Origin: Delphinus delphis
Lineage: Eukaryota > Chordata > Mammalia > Artiodactyla > Delphinidae
DNA: 64,000 bases
Assembly (NCBI RefSeq): GCF_949987515.2
Contig: NC_082694.2
Location: forward strand, 12,331,958 to 12,395,957
Direction: 5' to 3'
Below, one piece after another: positions 24,687 through 37,788 of the stretch. The notes below the pieces were generated by a model. The model was not told the DNA's origin. It did no database searches and worked only from the letters and a program-made list of their open reading frames with translations. Made by a program: the position numbers and the translations under genes. Each line of letters starts with the position of its first letter. Positions within the stretch are counted from its first letter, which is position 1.

Positions 24687-24807
24687 ATTTATTTATTTTG
24701 GCCGCCCCACGCCTCATGTGGGATCTCAGTTCCCCGACCAGGGATGGAACCCGCGTCCCCTGCAGTTTAGGCACAGAGTCTTAAGCACTGGACTGCCGGG
24801 GAAGTCC
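24687..24807 (-). mobile_element. CHR-type SINE, short form
   Basis: Reverse orientation: a TTTA tail, 'ggccgccccacgcctcatgt', 'ggatggaacccgcgtcccct', 'agtcttaagcactggactgc' and 'cggggaagtccc'. Short subclass. Confidence 0.88.
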
Positions 24808-25620
24808 CATACATTTTTGTTTAAGTCTTAAAAGAAAAATTGGCCGAACTTCTAGAGAAGCAACCGTTTTGCACTTTGCAAGGTCCAGGGGCGCCGCGAG
24901 CAAGGGGCTTCCAACATACAGCAGTGACTCAGGTGCTGCGCAAACCGGGAGGCCCTCAACACACCCAAAGAGCTCTGAAAACCATGTAGGGAGTTCTAGC
25001 CCCAAGCCAAGGCAAGTGGTTCAGCCCCAGAGCTCCTTTTTTCACTGGGAGTCAGTTTTCACCAGGTGGGAGACACAGAGCCATTGACCCCAAGCAAGCA
25101 CTCAGCAGAAACCTTGCTTAGCCTCAGACACTTGTCATCTCGGATTTAAACTTGACCCAGCCTGCCCCTGCCGCAGGTGAGATAAAGGTCAGGGAACAAA
25201 AGAGTTCCGCGAGGCTCAGAATCTCCATGGTTAATCACTTCCCACCCGATTTGACAGCCACAGATATTTTTCCCTCTTGCCCTCAGGCATGATCTCAACA
25301 CAGGGTGAACTTGAAACTTGCATGTGAGGTACACACGCAAAGCTGACACACGAGAGCTGGAAGGACGCTCAGAAGGCCTGACTCTCGCACGGACTGTGGC
25401 GAGATGTATTTGGTTTTCTCGGGAGGACAACACAGACCTTTGCACAGTGCTGAGAGTTCAACACTGGGGTCATCCCATCCAGAGATATGTAATCATCTTT
25501 TGCCTAAAAGCCACATACCTTAATTACATGTGGATCCAATAACCTTCTCGAAAATCATTGTACAGATAGGGACCCGTGGACGTCAGGAAGACCAGTTATA
25601 TGTCCCAGACTAAAAGTACC
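24808..25620. other. Intergenic, nothing recognised
   Basis: Single-copy-looking DNA without a supportable gene or repeat. Confidence 0.45.
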
Positions 25621-26205
25621 CATTTGGGAAACAAATTGCTACAGTCACCTTGAAAAACTGTTGGGCAGTACCTTACAAAGTTGAATATACGTCTACCCCA
25701 CGACCCGGTAGACCGAAGATAAATGAAAACACAAGTCCACACAAAGACCTGTACATGAATGGTCACAACCACTTTATTCCTCATCACCCAAAACCAGAAA
25801 CACCTTGAATGTCCATCGAGTAAAGTCAAATGGTGGTGCGTCCAGACAGTGCAAAGCCACTCAGCAAAAAAGAGGAACAACCACGGATACCCGAGAGGAC
25901 AAGCCTCAGACAGATTCCGCTGAGGGAAAGAAGCCACGTGCAAAGACTACACACTGCTCGATTCCATTTATCGGAAATTCTAGAAAAGGCAAAACCATAG
26001 TGATAAAAAAACAGGTCACTGGTTGCCGGGGCCAAGGTGGGGATGACTCCAAAGAGGTTAAAGGGGACCTCTTGGGGCGAAGGAGGGTTCTGTATCTCGA
26101 TTGTGGCGGTAGTTAGACAACTATGTATAATCACCAACATTCATTAAGGGTGCTCTTAAAATGGGTTGATTTTCTGTTACACAAATTACATCTCAATACT
26201 TTTTA
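25621..26205 (+). mobile_element. Ancient LINE-1 3' region
   Basis: Diverged L1 order: 'gaaaactgttgggcagtac', 'caaagacctgtacatgaatg', 'cattccatttatcgg'-like phrase, 'caggtcactggttgccgggg' and 'tgttacacaaattacatctc'. Many substitutions place it among the old L1M copies. Confidence 0.75.
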
Positions 26206-27330
26206 AAGGTCCCCACCTCCGTTCTCCAAAAAATCAGTCTATAGACTCTGTCCCTGTCCTTCTTTAACAAACTTGCTGTCTGCACCTCTGTTCCGGCACA
26301 AAGCTGTGGTTACATGGAACGAGAGGCCGGGAGGGAATCCCTGGTGTCCCGTCCTTGCTAGAAAAAGGTGGTCTACGTCAGGGCACACCTTCAGAAAGCC
26401 AGAATGGGATCCACAGGCTGGCCACTGATGTGTCCCAGGAAAAGCAGACAGACATAAAGCGATCCACCCCAGAGGGGATGCATTCCGTCACCCCACAGAA
26501 GAGGGGCCCCCAGAGAGGAGGGGTGCACCCCAGGTGATCACAGGTGAAGATGGAGCAGGTCATGCAGGTGCCCAGAGGGGAACATTGCCCCAAGGATTAA
26601 CCCTGTGAGTTCCTGGACCACTAAAGAAAGGCCAGCATGATCTTTAGAAACTGGCCGTAAAAAACACGAAGGATCCCAAGGCGTAAGCGCCACGAGCATC
26701 TGTAGCTCAAAGGAATAAGACGAGTCTGTGAAAGTCAGAGGGACAGGAACACAGCAGATGTAAGTACTGAGATGCGTCATCCCATAGAGCCTGGTCAGAT
26801 TCTAGAGAACCAAACTTCTCTCTTTGTTCCTCGCTAGAAAACAAACCATGAAGCTGCTTCTTTCGGGGGCAAACAATGAAGGTCATCTATGTTATTTTTT
26901 CAAATTGACACATGCCCTGAGCCTGGGAAGATTCTTGAGCAGGCATGTGAAGTGCCCACGGTGGGAGTCTGCAGGTCAGCAAACTGACCGCACTCCCTTC
27001 CCCCACCTCACTGTCCTGGAAGGTGTTGGGCAAACACAGGATGACCAACGCTACCACATTACATGCCAACCGTTGCTACCAATTTTTGCGAAATAACAAC
27101 GACAGCATCACAGATTTTCTTGAAGCCAAAACCCCAAATAACACCAACAATACCGCAAGAGTCCCCAAATTAAAGGTTGCCACAGCCAGGCATGAAAGGG
27201 CTGTGAGGCACCCCCAGCCGTGGCCCTCAGTCTCTGCTGAACTCTGCCCACATTCCTGATTTCACAAGCCACAAGAAGGTGCTGGGCCATTTGCAACCAA
27301 ACTCCAGGGAATTTGCAAAAATAGAGGAGG
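26206..27330. other. Intergenic, nothing recognised
   Basis: Single-copy-looking DNA. No supported exon, RNA gene or repeat. Confidence 0.45.
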
Positions 27331-27599
27331 ATAGCTAATGCCCCGACTCAGCAAAGAATCTACAACCTTCGCATTTCCCAGGGCTCCGGGTCAAACGAGC
27401 TTCCCCTACTCTACTTCTGCCTACTCTACCTTCTGTCCTTCTTCCCCCCAAGGGCTACGCTCCTCAGCCTTGGGAGGAAGGAGGGTTCTCTGCTCTGTAG
27501 CCCCTCCAGGAGAAGAAATGGCCAATCATATCCTGTCTTTGGTTAGTTAACAAAAGATATAAGCTACAGGGGAAAATGCGCAGGGTCGTTCGCTCATGA

Positions 27600-28095
27600 G
27601 TGGCCAAGTTGGATCTGCATTCACTGCTCTCTGCCTGCATTCTATACCCATAGACACAACTAGGTTGTATTTTAAATTGCCTGCCCGGAAGCTGAGCTTC
27701 TCTCCTGGAAAGGGAGCTTCTCAAACACCAGCAAGCGTATCTCAGAACTGTAAAATGAATCAAGAGATACCTGAATTAAGTAGAGGCAGGAGACCAGAAG
27801 GGGGAGCTCTCACGCCCTGCAACCATAGCACACAGCCCAACGGGAAGAAGAAAAACGCCTCTTCTTTCCTGGTGAGGACTCAGCCAATGAAAAGCCATGG
27901 ACTCCTTGTTTACTATAACCCTCTCAACTTCCTCTTCCCCTCCATAAAAGCATCCTCATTCTCTTGCTGTAGGGAGACTTCCGTGTGGCTCACCATGGTT
28001 GCAGACCCCAAATTGCAATTCTGTGGTGATTCCTGATAAACCCATCTTTGCTGGAGAAATATCCGGCCATCTATTTATTTCAGATCAACAACTAC
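27600..28095 (+). mobile_element. Possible LTR fragment
   Basis: The stretch has an LTR-like order: a CCAAT-like box ('cagccaatgaaaagccatgg', near 27882), a TATA-like 'ccataaaagcatcc' (near 27942), then 'cttccgtgtggctcacc' and a polyA-like 'gataaaccc' (near 28037). This would fit an old retroviral LTR without internal genes. A chance promoter-like stretch cannot be excluded. Confidence 0.3.
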
Positions 28096-28335
28096 CGGCA
28101 AAGACAGAGGCCAACCGACCAGGGTTAGGGATGCGTGTGCTGTGGGAAGCCATGACCAAAATGAGCGCATCCTCGAGACCCCCCCCCAGGTCTGCTCCAG
28201 CCATTCGCCCCCCAGCCTTCCTGTGCCTTTAGCCTCAGCCTCCTCCCCATCTGTAAAATGGGGCACCATGCTGTGACACGGGTGTGTTGTAAAGAAAGAA
28301 TGAGATGAAATCAGAGAAAGGGAGACACCTGCTCC

Positions 28336-28392
28336 CTTTGGATAAATGTGCATACGCCATGTCCCTGGCAATGTTATTAGATATTTCAAACG
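28336..28392 (+). repeat. 57-bp direct repeat, copy 1
   Basis: Matches 29437-29493 at 49 of 57 positions by eye, including the exact 19-mer 'tgtccctggcaatgttatt'. No other similarity to known elements is evident. Confidence 0.7.
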
Positions 28393-28743
28393 ATAAACTG
28401 TTAACCAAGATGATTACTGGAACAACCTTCCAGAAGTTATTAGCTTCCATTTAATAACAAGCCATTACCCACAAACAACCCATTACTTATCAGCCAACAA
28501 ACGTCTTAAAGTTTCCAATGCTCGATGAATGATGTGATTTTTTTTTTTAATAATAAAACTGGAATTCTCCTGCACTTGAATGAGTTGCACCTGCCTCTGG
28601 GCAGCTCGGCTGTTGGCTGACTGCAGGAACACAGCAGAAATCTGGGAACAGCCTTCTCTTGAAAGGCTGAGACCTTCCGAAGTCCAAACCCCAGTTTAAC
28701 CAGAAAGTGGCAGTTCTTGTGCAGGGACTTATCCCTGACCGGC

Positions 28744-28768
28744 GGGGCGGGGTGGGGGGGCCAGGGGG
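28744..28768 (+). other. Potential G-quadruplex tract
   Basis: Four G runs (GGGG-C-GGGG-T-GGGGGGG-CCA-GGGGG) with one- to three-base loops satisfy the canonical quadruplex pattern well. Confidence 0.55.
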
Positions 28769-28993
28769 ATGGCAAAGAGTCCCAGAGCTGGGGCTCCTCT
28801 CTGGCTGCCTCTCACTCCCCACTGCAGGGAGCACGTCCATCTGTCTGCCAGGGAGCCGTCACTGTGGGCTGTCCGCTGGGTGCAGCTGCAGAAGTCACGC
28901 TATCGCTCTCATACCCTGAACTTTCTCCTCTCTCCCCAACCTTATGCTAAGCAGACGTCCAGAGGAAAGAGTGACAACACTGAAAAGCACCTC

Positions 28994-29130
28994 CGCTTCT
29001 GTTCCAGAGGCTTCTACATGCATCATTAGCTCGTTCAAACCTTGCAGCAGCTCCAAAGTAGCTATCATCACTCTCGTTTTTGCCAAGTTCACAGAGCAAA
29101 TACGTGGCCAACGTGGGACTCAGGTGCGCA
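28994..29130 (-). repeat. MIR SINE relic
   Basis: Reversed MIR phrases: 'tacatgcatcattagctcgt', 'agctatcatcactctcgttt' and 'ttcacagagcaaatacgtgg'. Strongly diverged. Confidence 0.55.
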
Positions 29131-29436
29131 CCTGCCCGAGGGCATCACCCAGCCAGCCCACCTCACCAAGCACCCTGACCCTTCACGGAAAAGCTTATTA
29201 CACCCGCCCTGCGGGTCTCCCCCTCCGTGATTCTCAGCTCTGTGAGGGCAGACTGCCTTTTACTGACTTGTGTCTGCCACAATGTAGCTCCTAGGGGATG
29301 TGCAAGAAAAGTTTTTGAGATGAATGAATCTAGAAATCAGAGGCCAACCCACAATATATGCAGTTGACCCCCAGAGAATGTTTGGCAGGTGACTGAAGGG
29401 TGCTGTGGGCAGACACTTCTGGTGACCGCTGCCCCA

Positions 29437-29493
29437 CTTTGGATAAATGGGCGTGCGCTGTGTCCCTGGCAATGTTATTGCATATTGCAAACG
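29437..29493 (+). repeat. 57-bp direct repeat, copy 2
   Basis: Second copy of the repeat at 28336-28392, 1.1 kb downstream in the same orientation, with eight substitutions. Confidence 0.7.
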
Positions 29494-29924
29494 CCTTGAG
29501 AGTATGGTGGCCAGGCAGAGGACTTCAAGCTTCCCAACCTCCCTGGTCCTATTCCAGGGAGGGGCTCGGTGAGGAAGGGATTCCTGGGACCTGCCACCCG
29601 TGTGGGGGGCAGGAGGGCGACACAGTGCAGTTAGCAAATCAGCCTGCCTCGCTCCTGTCCTCAGAGGACCTGTAGCTGCGTCCTCTTCAGCACTAGCCTG
29701 GTGACACCTCAAGAAATTCCAGTGACCTAAGATTGGGCCAAATGAAGCTGCTCTCTAGTGGGTCCCTGGGGTGTAGATGTACACGAAGAGCTCTGTGGTT
29801 GGATGCTCTGAGGAGATGGCACAGGGGGAGAGAACTTCTTTATCGCAAGACCACCTTCATAAGAAGCTATCAGGTTGCCTAGCCCACTCAAAAGAAAGTC
29901 CTAGAAAAAACAAACTTAGCTTCT

Positions 29925-30670
29925 AGTGTCCATACACCACCTCACACCCATTAGGATGGCTACTCTAAAAAAAAAAAAAAAAAAGAAAGAAATAATACAT
30001 GTTGACAAGGATGTAGAGAAATTGGAACTCTTGTGCACTGTTGATGGGAATGTAAAATGGTGCAGCCACTATGGAAAACAATGTAGCAGTTCCTCAAAAA
30101 ATTAAAAATAGAGCCACATGATCCAGCCGTTCCACTTCTGAGTATATACCCATGAGAATTGAAAGCAGGTCTCAAACAGATATTTGTATACCCCCGTTCA
30201 TAGCATTATTCACAATAGCCAAAAGGTGGAAGCAATCCAAGTATCCATCAACAGAGGATGGGAGAAACAAAACGTGGTCTATATATATATTGGAATAGCA
30301 TTCACCCTTATAAAGGAAGGAAATTCTGACACCTGCTACAACATAGATGAACCTTGAGGACATTATGCTAAGTGAAACAAGCCAGACATAAAAGAACAAA
30401 TACTGTGTGATTCCATTTATATGAGGTACTTAGAGTAATCAAATTCATAGACAGAAAGTAGAATGGTAGTTGCCGGCGTTTGCAGGGAGGGAAAAATGAG
30501 GCGTTAGTGTTTAATGGATACAGAGTTTCCATTTCATAAGAGGAAAACCTATGGAGATGGATGGTGGTGATGACTACACAATATGAATGTATTAAATACC
30601 ACTGAACTATACACTTAAAATGCTTAAGACGGTAAATTTTATGTGGTGTATTTCACCACAATTTTTTAAA
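29925..30670 (+). mobile_element. Old LINE-1 3' region
   Basis: ORF2 C-terminal phrases ('ccattaggatggctactct', 'ttcatagcattattcacaat', 'tgaaacaagccagacataaa') lead into a 3' UTR ('tggtagttgccggcgtttgc', 'ctgaactatacacttaaaat'). The A run at 29968-29983 is internal. Divergence is high and no long frame survives. Confidence 0.85.
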
Positions 30671-31619
30671 GTGTCCACACATATTAAAATTAAAAGCACC
30701 CAATCCTTACTCCCCCAGGGTTGACCAGATTACACTTTTTGTGTTGCTGTGATGTGTCTCCTCTTCAGTTTCACATCCATCTGGTGCCAATTTTATTAAT
30801 GGCAGAATGAGATTCAAATCAACTTTCCTCCAGAGAAAGGATGAACCCGAGAAGCAGGCAACTTGCCAGGATCAAAGAACAGGAAAATAAGCCAACATCA
30901 GTTCAGAAGGTGCTGCCCTGCGGCCTAGCCCTTCTGAAACCTGCCATGTGGGGGAAGGGGAAGGGGGCAGGGCAGAAGGAGGACCAGGTTACAATCCAGA
31001 AAATGTATTATCACTCTCCATCCGGGTTCAAAATGTTTCTTTCGATGAGTCACAAAGGTTAGCTGGGAGGCTCTTAAATTAAAAACCCACAGGGTTTTCC
31101 TTTTATAGACTGTCCTCAGGAGACCTCTCACTGAGTGTTCTCCCTCGGTCCTCATCCCCAACTGGCAGCTGCTCTAAGCATGTGTGTTTACAGAAATACC
31201 AGTAGTTATTGCATGTTCCCTTCCATGTGATTAAGCATTGCCATAAAGCCCAGGCTGGATTAGAAATAGATTTTTCCCTTCTGAGAAAGGCTGAATGGGG
31301 CAAAGCCAGTGGCCATGGTGGGTGTCTTGTGCCACCTACTGGCCACTGATGGGATTACATAGCAATCGCCTTAGGGGTAGACGGGGCTTTGCCACCTGCC
31401 AGTGAGCAGGCCAGAACCGCTGCCCCGCCCACACTGCAGGGCAGGGGGTAACTGGGAAATGCCACCAACCAACCATCCCACACTGGAACTGATCTCCAGT
31501 CCTGTACTCCCTAGTGAAGGGCTCCAGTCACCTGAGCTATTGTCTAAGGAAGCAGCCCATTGGGTCTCTTGCTGCCAGGAGAAGGGCACTTCAGGACAAG
31601 GGGAACTTACATGGCAGCA
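30671..31619. other. Intergenic, nothing recognised
   Basis: Single-copy-looking DNA without supportable features. Confidence 0.45.
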
Positions 31620-31674
31620 CTATTCACCACGTGCATGTTTAGACTTGGAGATGAGGGGCGTGCGCTCCACTGTG

Positions 31675-31790
31675 GTTTGCAACGTTATAGCACTTCCCAG
31701 GTAGCTTTGGACAAATGTATCTCTTTTGATCCTCATAACAACCTTATGAGGCAGGTTCCATTGTTCTTATTTTAGAGGTGAGGAAACCAA
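31675..31790 (-). repeat. MIR SINE relic
   Basis: Reversed MIR core and 3' part: 'gatcctcataacaaccttat', 'gaggcaggttccattgttct' and 'ttttagaggtgaggaaacca'. Confidence 0.8.
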
Positions 31791-31803
31791 AACACAGAGA
31801 AGT

Positions 31804-32039
31804 GGGCTTCCCTGGTGGCGCAGTGGTTGAGAGTCCGCCTGCCGATGCAGGGGACGCGGGCTCGTGCCCCGGTCCGGGAAGATCCCACATGCCACGGAGT
31901 GGCTGGGCCCGTGAGCCATGGCCGCTGAGCCTGCATGTCGGGAGCCTGTGCTCCGCAACGGGAGAGGCCACAGCAGTGAGAGGCCCGCGTACCGCAAAAA
32001 AAAATAATAAAAATAAATTTAAAAATTAAATAAAAAAAT
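31804..32039 (+). mobile_element. CHR-type SINE, 200-bp form, with target duplication
   Basis: Head 'gggcttccctggtggcgcag', a B box degraded to 'ggctcgtgcccc', middle 'gggcccgtgagccatggccg' and end 'gtgagaggcccgcgtaccgc' plus an A-rich tail. A 13-bp duplication 'aacacagagaagt' / 'aacacagagaggt' (31791-31803, 32040-32052) flanks it. It inserted at the edge of the MIR relic. Confidence 0.93.
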
Positions 32040-32052
32040 AACACAGAGAGGT

Positions 32053-35000
32053 CTGGTCACTGGGTTAAATATCTTTTTGTCACACAGAGGAAAATGAAGG
32101 GTTATTGGGGTACTTACTTGCTTGGAAGTGGAACTACAATTCAATGGTTTTTTATTGTCTATTTTCCAAATCAAACACACCAACATAAAGATATCTGAGT
32201 ATTCTCTTAACAGTTTGGAAGATCCTACTTGAAAGTTCCACAAGCAAATGAGCATCCTCACCTCTGTAGCCACTGCCTCATTTCTTGGTTCATTTCAACA
32301 AATATGGATTGACCATATTCTTCTGAGTTCCAGGCAGGGCAGTAGGAATGAACTAACTACTCCATCACTTAGCTTATGACAGGGGCACTCTTGATGCCAA
32401 CAAAAGTTTGGCTATTTCCCAAATAAAAATTAACCTTAAATAATGAAACTTTGTCACCATGGAGGGTATTCATGCTCTGAAGCCATTCACAAAGAGTTTG
32501 GGGCAAGCCATGCTCTCCTAGGTGACTACCTGGGGGAGTGACCCACGGGCAGGAGCCCAGGGCACAATGGGCTTCCTGGAGTGATGGAGGGTGGGCGATT
32601 TGAGCCCAGGTCCTGAGTTAGGACTGTGTTGGCACCATCATCCTGTTGGGCTGATATCCTGAAATCCAACGAGACCCTGGGGCTTCTGGCCTCCGGAAAG
32701 ACGAGTGATCAGGCCACCGCAGTCACCAGCCTCCACCTGCAGCCACAAGGACCCTGGGCAAGGCTGTACAGACCCTGCTCCGGGGCAAGGCAGCCCTAGA
32801 GGAGGGAGTCTTAGGGAGAAGGAGGGAGACAGGAGAAGGGCAGGTGGGGTTTGCTGTCACTTCCTCCCCCATCCTCCAGGCCCACCAAGAGGCCACTTTC
32901 CTGTCTTCTCAAGAGCCACGTGTGAAAACATTTGATCAGCCCCATGACCAGGTCAGGGAGGATGAGGAAAGCTCTCCACCACCCCCCACCCCTTCCGCAG
33001 CCTGGCTCTTGTGCCCTCGCCACCTCTGACTGCCCGGAACCTCTCGCAACCTGCCCCCAGCCCCAGTCTTCCCTCTCCGGTGCCCTCGCAGACCCACTGT
33101 GTTCTGGGTTGTCTCCCCTACCTTCACCTTGCACATTCCCTTCATTCGCCCCACCCTCACCGACACTCAGTGCCCTTGTAGTCAACCCCAGAGGTCTGCA
33201 CCCGCCTCATTTGATCAGAACATGTCCTGTGCTTACTACCTTTTTACTCCCCACTCCATGGACTCACGGTGGGAACTCACGCTAAATGCCATCTTGAGAA
33301 CGGTGATTTGTTTGTGTGGTGGTTTCTGTGTGCCCGCCTAGTTTTTCTCCTCCTGCCCCACGCCCCCCCTCCTCCCCCTTCTTTTATAAGAACCCAGCAT
33401 GTAGGAACTAAATTTATTTCATGCATATAAACCCAGGCACTTGACTAAATTATTGTGATGAATAACAGAACAGAAACAAATAAGAAAGTGGAAACTGACA
33501 TCAACTCTTTAAACAAGTATTTTCTTAATTTAAATAAATAAAGGACCAAATAAACTAGAACCTCAGTCTTCCTGTCCCATCAGTGCTTAGCAGTAGCCAG
33601 AGAGAAAACAACTTTGTACTTCAGGGAGTGATGTCCTTTTTGACCACAGTACTCCCAGCCATGACCATGACTTTCAGCGGCCCTATCTCTGGCCCTGCTC
33701 ACGGAGCCTGCAACTCATAGGCCCCCTGAATTTCTGCACCCACTACACAGGAACGCTGGACTGCATGACCCAGTCAGCGCAATCCAGGATTGGCGCATAA
33801 CATCATTTAACCTAAACGCTCACTGAAGAGGGAACATTAGCATGGACACAATCTCTATCAACAGGATAAAAATTACTTAACTTCTCTGAAAGAGAAATGG
33901 TCTCTAGATTAATCAACATCCATAAATACATTTGAGCTTCCTAATAAGTTGTCCTATAAATAATGCACATTATTTCTAATTAAAACAATATAAATTCCTC
34001 ACACTCATGGAACCCTTTACACTTTCAGAATACTGTCCATATGTTATCATGGTAGCCCCTCAAGAACTACATGCAGTGATAATAAATGCAATCCCTGTAC
34101 ATTAACAATTTAATATGCTGATATTTTCACAATAATTTTAAAGTACAAACCTCCTAAGCATATGTCCTCTGAAGCGGTTGAGTACACGGTCCCGGAGAAT
34201 TTTTGCACAGCAACCCGGACGCTCTGTGTTGCTGTTCAGGCCTTCTCCCAGTAGGGGGCACTCTAAGCCAACCTAAGCACATCCACTAGGCACCATCAGC
34301 GCCTGATACCTGGCTAAGGCCTAAGGGGTTTCATGCACCAGCCAGGCCTCCCAACAACCCCGGAAGGCAGGGACTGGGCTGTGTTGGCCATGATCCCATA
34401 TTCAGGGCCAGAGTGTTGGTATAATTACCTCCTGGAACAACAGACCATATTTGGAGCCACACTCTCTCCCTAAGGCGTTCTCTAACCCTCAAAGCCCTTC
34501 TACCTAAAATGAAGGAGCACTTGAGTTTTGTTCCCCTCTCAGGCCTATGAGGGGAAAAGGAAAGGAGGCCTTAGTAAGACCATGCCTGTCCCCTGTGCTG
34601 GGGAGGCCATCCAGCCAGGCCTAAGTGGTCACAGAAAGAGAAGGAGAAAGGCCTTGGTAGTCTAGGGGGTCCTCAGACAGCCTGCTTGCTGTGGGCATTT
34701 CTCAGCCTCCTTTGGGGAAGAACAAGCAGCCATTCCCAGAAGAGGGATCAACGGGCCACAGACGTTCTCCCCCAGCCCAGAATCACCTCTCCCCTCCCTC
34801 ACCTGCCATGCTACCTCCAACTCCAAGTGGCCCCCCCCATGCACCATGACCCTGTGTCAATAAGCCACACCCCTGTGTGAGTGCCCTCCCACACTGACTC
34901 TGGGTGTGGCCATGTTTTTCCTTTTCCGTCCTTTTACTTAACATGTGTGTTAAAAGCGTGTGGTTGGGTCTTGTTTTTTTACGCAATCTGGCAATTTCTG

Positions 35001-36639
35001 CCTTGAATTTCTGTCCTACCACTTTTCACCTACTGTAAGAAACTCTCGTAGCCCAGCCTCAGGCTGCCATTAAGGGACTCACCTTTTCCTTGTGGTTGGA
35101 TGGTGGGGAAAGCCATTGTTTGGGAAAGTCTAGGCTCATCTTTAGGTCCACCTCCTGCAGGGCTCACAACGCAAGCACCACAGGAATGTGTATGCTGTCT
35201 GCATTCTCTCTGCTGACCAGCCCCTTCTCCAGTGCTACTTCCCCAGCAAAATTCCAGGGGAAGGGAGAGAGTTGTTGGACAGGGAGATGGCTAGTTGCAT
35301 GTGGAACTCTTTAAGACCCTAACAGCTTCCCCGCACCCAGGACGCTTCTTCTCAGTCTGTGCTCACCTGCCCCCAGAGAACTCCAGGGCTCTCAACTCAC
35401 CTGTAGGGGGTGTGTCCCTCTGCAATTCAGCCCATCGCAGCTTCCTTACATCTACCAGTCTTTGAAAACCCCATGAAACGTATGCTTTTTATTCTATATA
35501 GTTAATTCTTTTATCAACATGGGAGGAAATTGTTTATATCTTTCTACATCGTAATCGGAAGCAGACAACCCTATCTTGCTTAAGCCACTGACATTTGTGT
35601 TTCCGTTATACAACCAAGCTTAATTCCTGGGCTCATAGTATAGAAAAGACAATCACAACTAGCACTGAAGGTGTCCAGACAGCAGGGACGGTCAAGTACA
35701 CAGGCACCAGTCTCACTGGAATTGTCTCTCATGTCTGCAAGCAGCTGCTGGCCACTACAAGATTCAAAAATTGAATTTGAAAACATTTGTACTGAGTCCA
35801 AGATCTCTAGTTTGCTGGCAATTTCCCACACCTCCTCTTATTACTTATCCACTTACTTCATATATTTAAGTTTTCTTCTGGCCCTTATTGACATTTCAGT
35901 TTGATACTCAGTGAACACTGAGGAATTCCGTGCATGTCCCCCAGCAATCATGTCTACTCTGCTTTCCATGCAGATATTTTGCATCTCATGGCAAAGCTCC
36001 CATAAGCTCATTCATTTCTTTGCCTCTCATTTTCTACAAATATAATCATTTTCTATTAAAGTCAGATGGGAGAGTGCTTGGAACAGCACAGTGTCTCACA
36101 AATCTGGGATCTATCTTGGATCTCTTCCTAACAGTCACAAACATTTTCTAGCTCAGGGGCACTTCTCTCGCCCTTAGCATCACAAGAGAGACCTAGAGGC
36201 CACATCTGCCTGCAACGCTGGCCTCCATGGAAGACTCACATGTCTTCTGCTCTCCACCAGCAGGAGAGGCGGCACTGAGGTCTCTGGGGAGTGTGTGGCC
36301 TTGAGCATCTTTGTGCAGAGCCGGTCTCAGGGGATGTAGCCTCAGGACTGCACAGAGGAAATAATCCGAGCTATTCAGGAGGGTGTTGAGGACAGAGAGG
36401 GGAGAACAACTGTGCCTGCAGAAGTCAATCTCCCAGTCCCAACTCCACCTCACCCCATCAAAACCCAAACAGCTCATCGCAAAACACAACCAGCCCTTAC
36501 ACTACTGAGAAAAATGGGTCTCTCTGCACACGAGACCATTAAGCAGAAACCAAATTAGGCTGGCCATCTCCTCTTTGCTTGCGTCAGGGAAGGGAAGGGA
36601 AGTCTGCAGAGGAAGAAAGTACAAAACAGCACAATTCTT
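32053..36639. other. Long intergenic stretch, no gene seen
   Basis: 4.6 kb of single-copy-looking DNA: GC-rich at 32600-33350, AT-rich at 33380-34170, mixed afterwards. I looked for splice-flanked frames, recognisable domains and retroelement tails and found none that I can defend. Confidence 0.45.
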
Positions 36640-37230
36640 TGCTTTCTTTTTTTAAAACTTTTACAATTTTGAAACTATTGTAGATTCACATAGAGTTGTA
36701 AGAAATAATACAGAGAGCCCGTAGGTCCTTTACCCAGGTTCCCATGGTACCAACTTGCGTAACTACAGCACGATATCCCCAGCAGGAGAGGAGTTCTGAG
36801 GTCTCTGGTGCGTCTGGCCTCAACCACAAGATTGCCATTATTACGATCCATCCACCTTATTTATACTTCCCTTCTTTTACATTCACTCAGTTGTTTGTGC
36901 GTGTGTGTGGTACTGTGCAATTTTATCACATGTGTGGATTTGTGTGACCACCAGCAGAGCCAACATCCACAACAGTCCCATCACAAGGATTCCTCATGTT
37001 GTCTCTTTAATAGCCACTTCACTTCCTACCCTCACTTCCTACCCTCACTTCCTACCCTCAGCCCTAAGCTCTGCCCACTACTATTTTCTCCATCTCTATA
37101 ATTTCAATAATGCTATATAAATGGGATCATACAATATATAACCTTTGAGATTGACTTTTTTCTCTCATATTCTGTGAGTTATTACAGAATAATTTTCTTT
37201 TATTACTGAGAAGTGTTCTATGCTTCACTT
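36640..37230 (-). mobile_element. Old LINE-1 fragment, antisense
   Basis: Carries the known reversed L1 order 'gaaactattgtagattcaca', 'agaaataatacagagagccc', 'cccaggttcccatggtacca' and 'gtgtggatttgtgtgaccac', then 'ataaatgggatcatacaata'. Diverged and truncated. It contains a small tandem repeat. Confidence 0.7.
37021..37059 (+). repeat. 13-bp tandem repeat, three perfect copies
   Basis: The unit 'acttcctaccctc' is repeated three times without mismatch inside the antisense L1. Confidence 0.9.
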
Positions 37231-37788
37231 TTCTTTAAAGGCATCTTATAGTCTCTTCTGATTTCATGGATTGATAGAAGAATGTGCTTAATGTCACCTC
37301 TTCGTTTTCAAAATTGTTAGGTATAAACATGATCGAATGAAAAGGAAAAGAAGTGTACGTGAAGCACTCTCAGTTTGCATTTTTCTTCCTAATTTGCTGA
37401 TAATTTGCATTTATGAACGCAGCTTTCAGGGAAACCACTTCCTGTGTTGAACAGAGTTTGTTAATAATAACAATAAAGGCTAGAAACTCAAAATGTAACC
37501 GCAACAAAAATGTTACTGTCCTGGACCTCTGGTTACAAACAAGATGGCGTAGATGAACTTTTCCCTATTCTTCCTGCTAAGAACAGTGATAACACCTGGA
37601 TATTATATATGAAACATGAGAAGACTCAAGGGTGGAGAGAAAAAAGCAGATTGGGTAAGGACCCCAGGACCTGAGGAACAACATGGCAGTAAGTTTTTCA
37701 GGTTTCTTCATGGCTTCTTATATCTCAGACTGGGCTGAAGAAGCCAGCAAACTAGAGGCTTCAATGGGTGCAGACAAAAAAGCCCCCA

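Noticed and set aside
37021..37059. CRISPR-like or satellite array
   Set aside because: Only three 13-bp units with no spacers, inside an L1; a simple tandem repeat in a mammalian genome.
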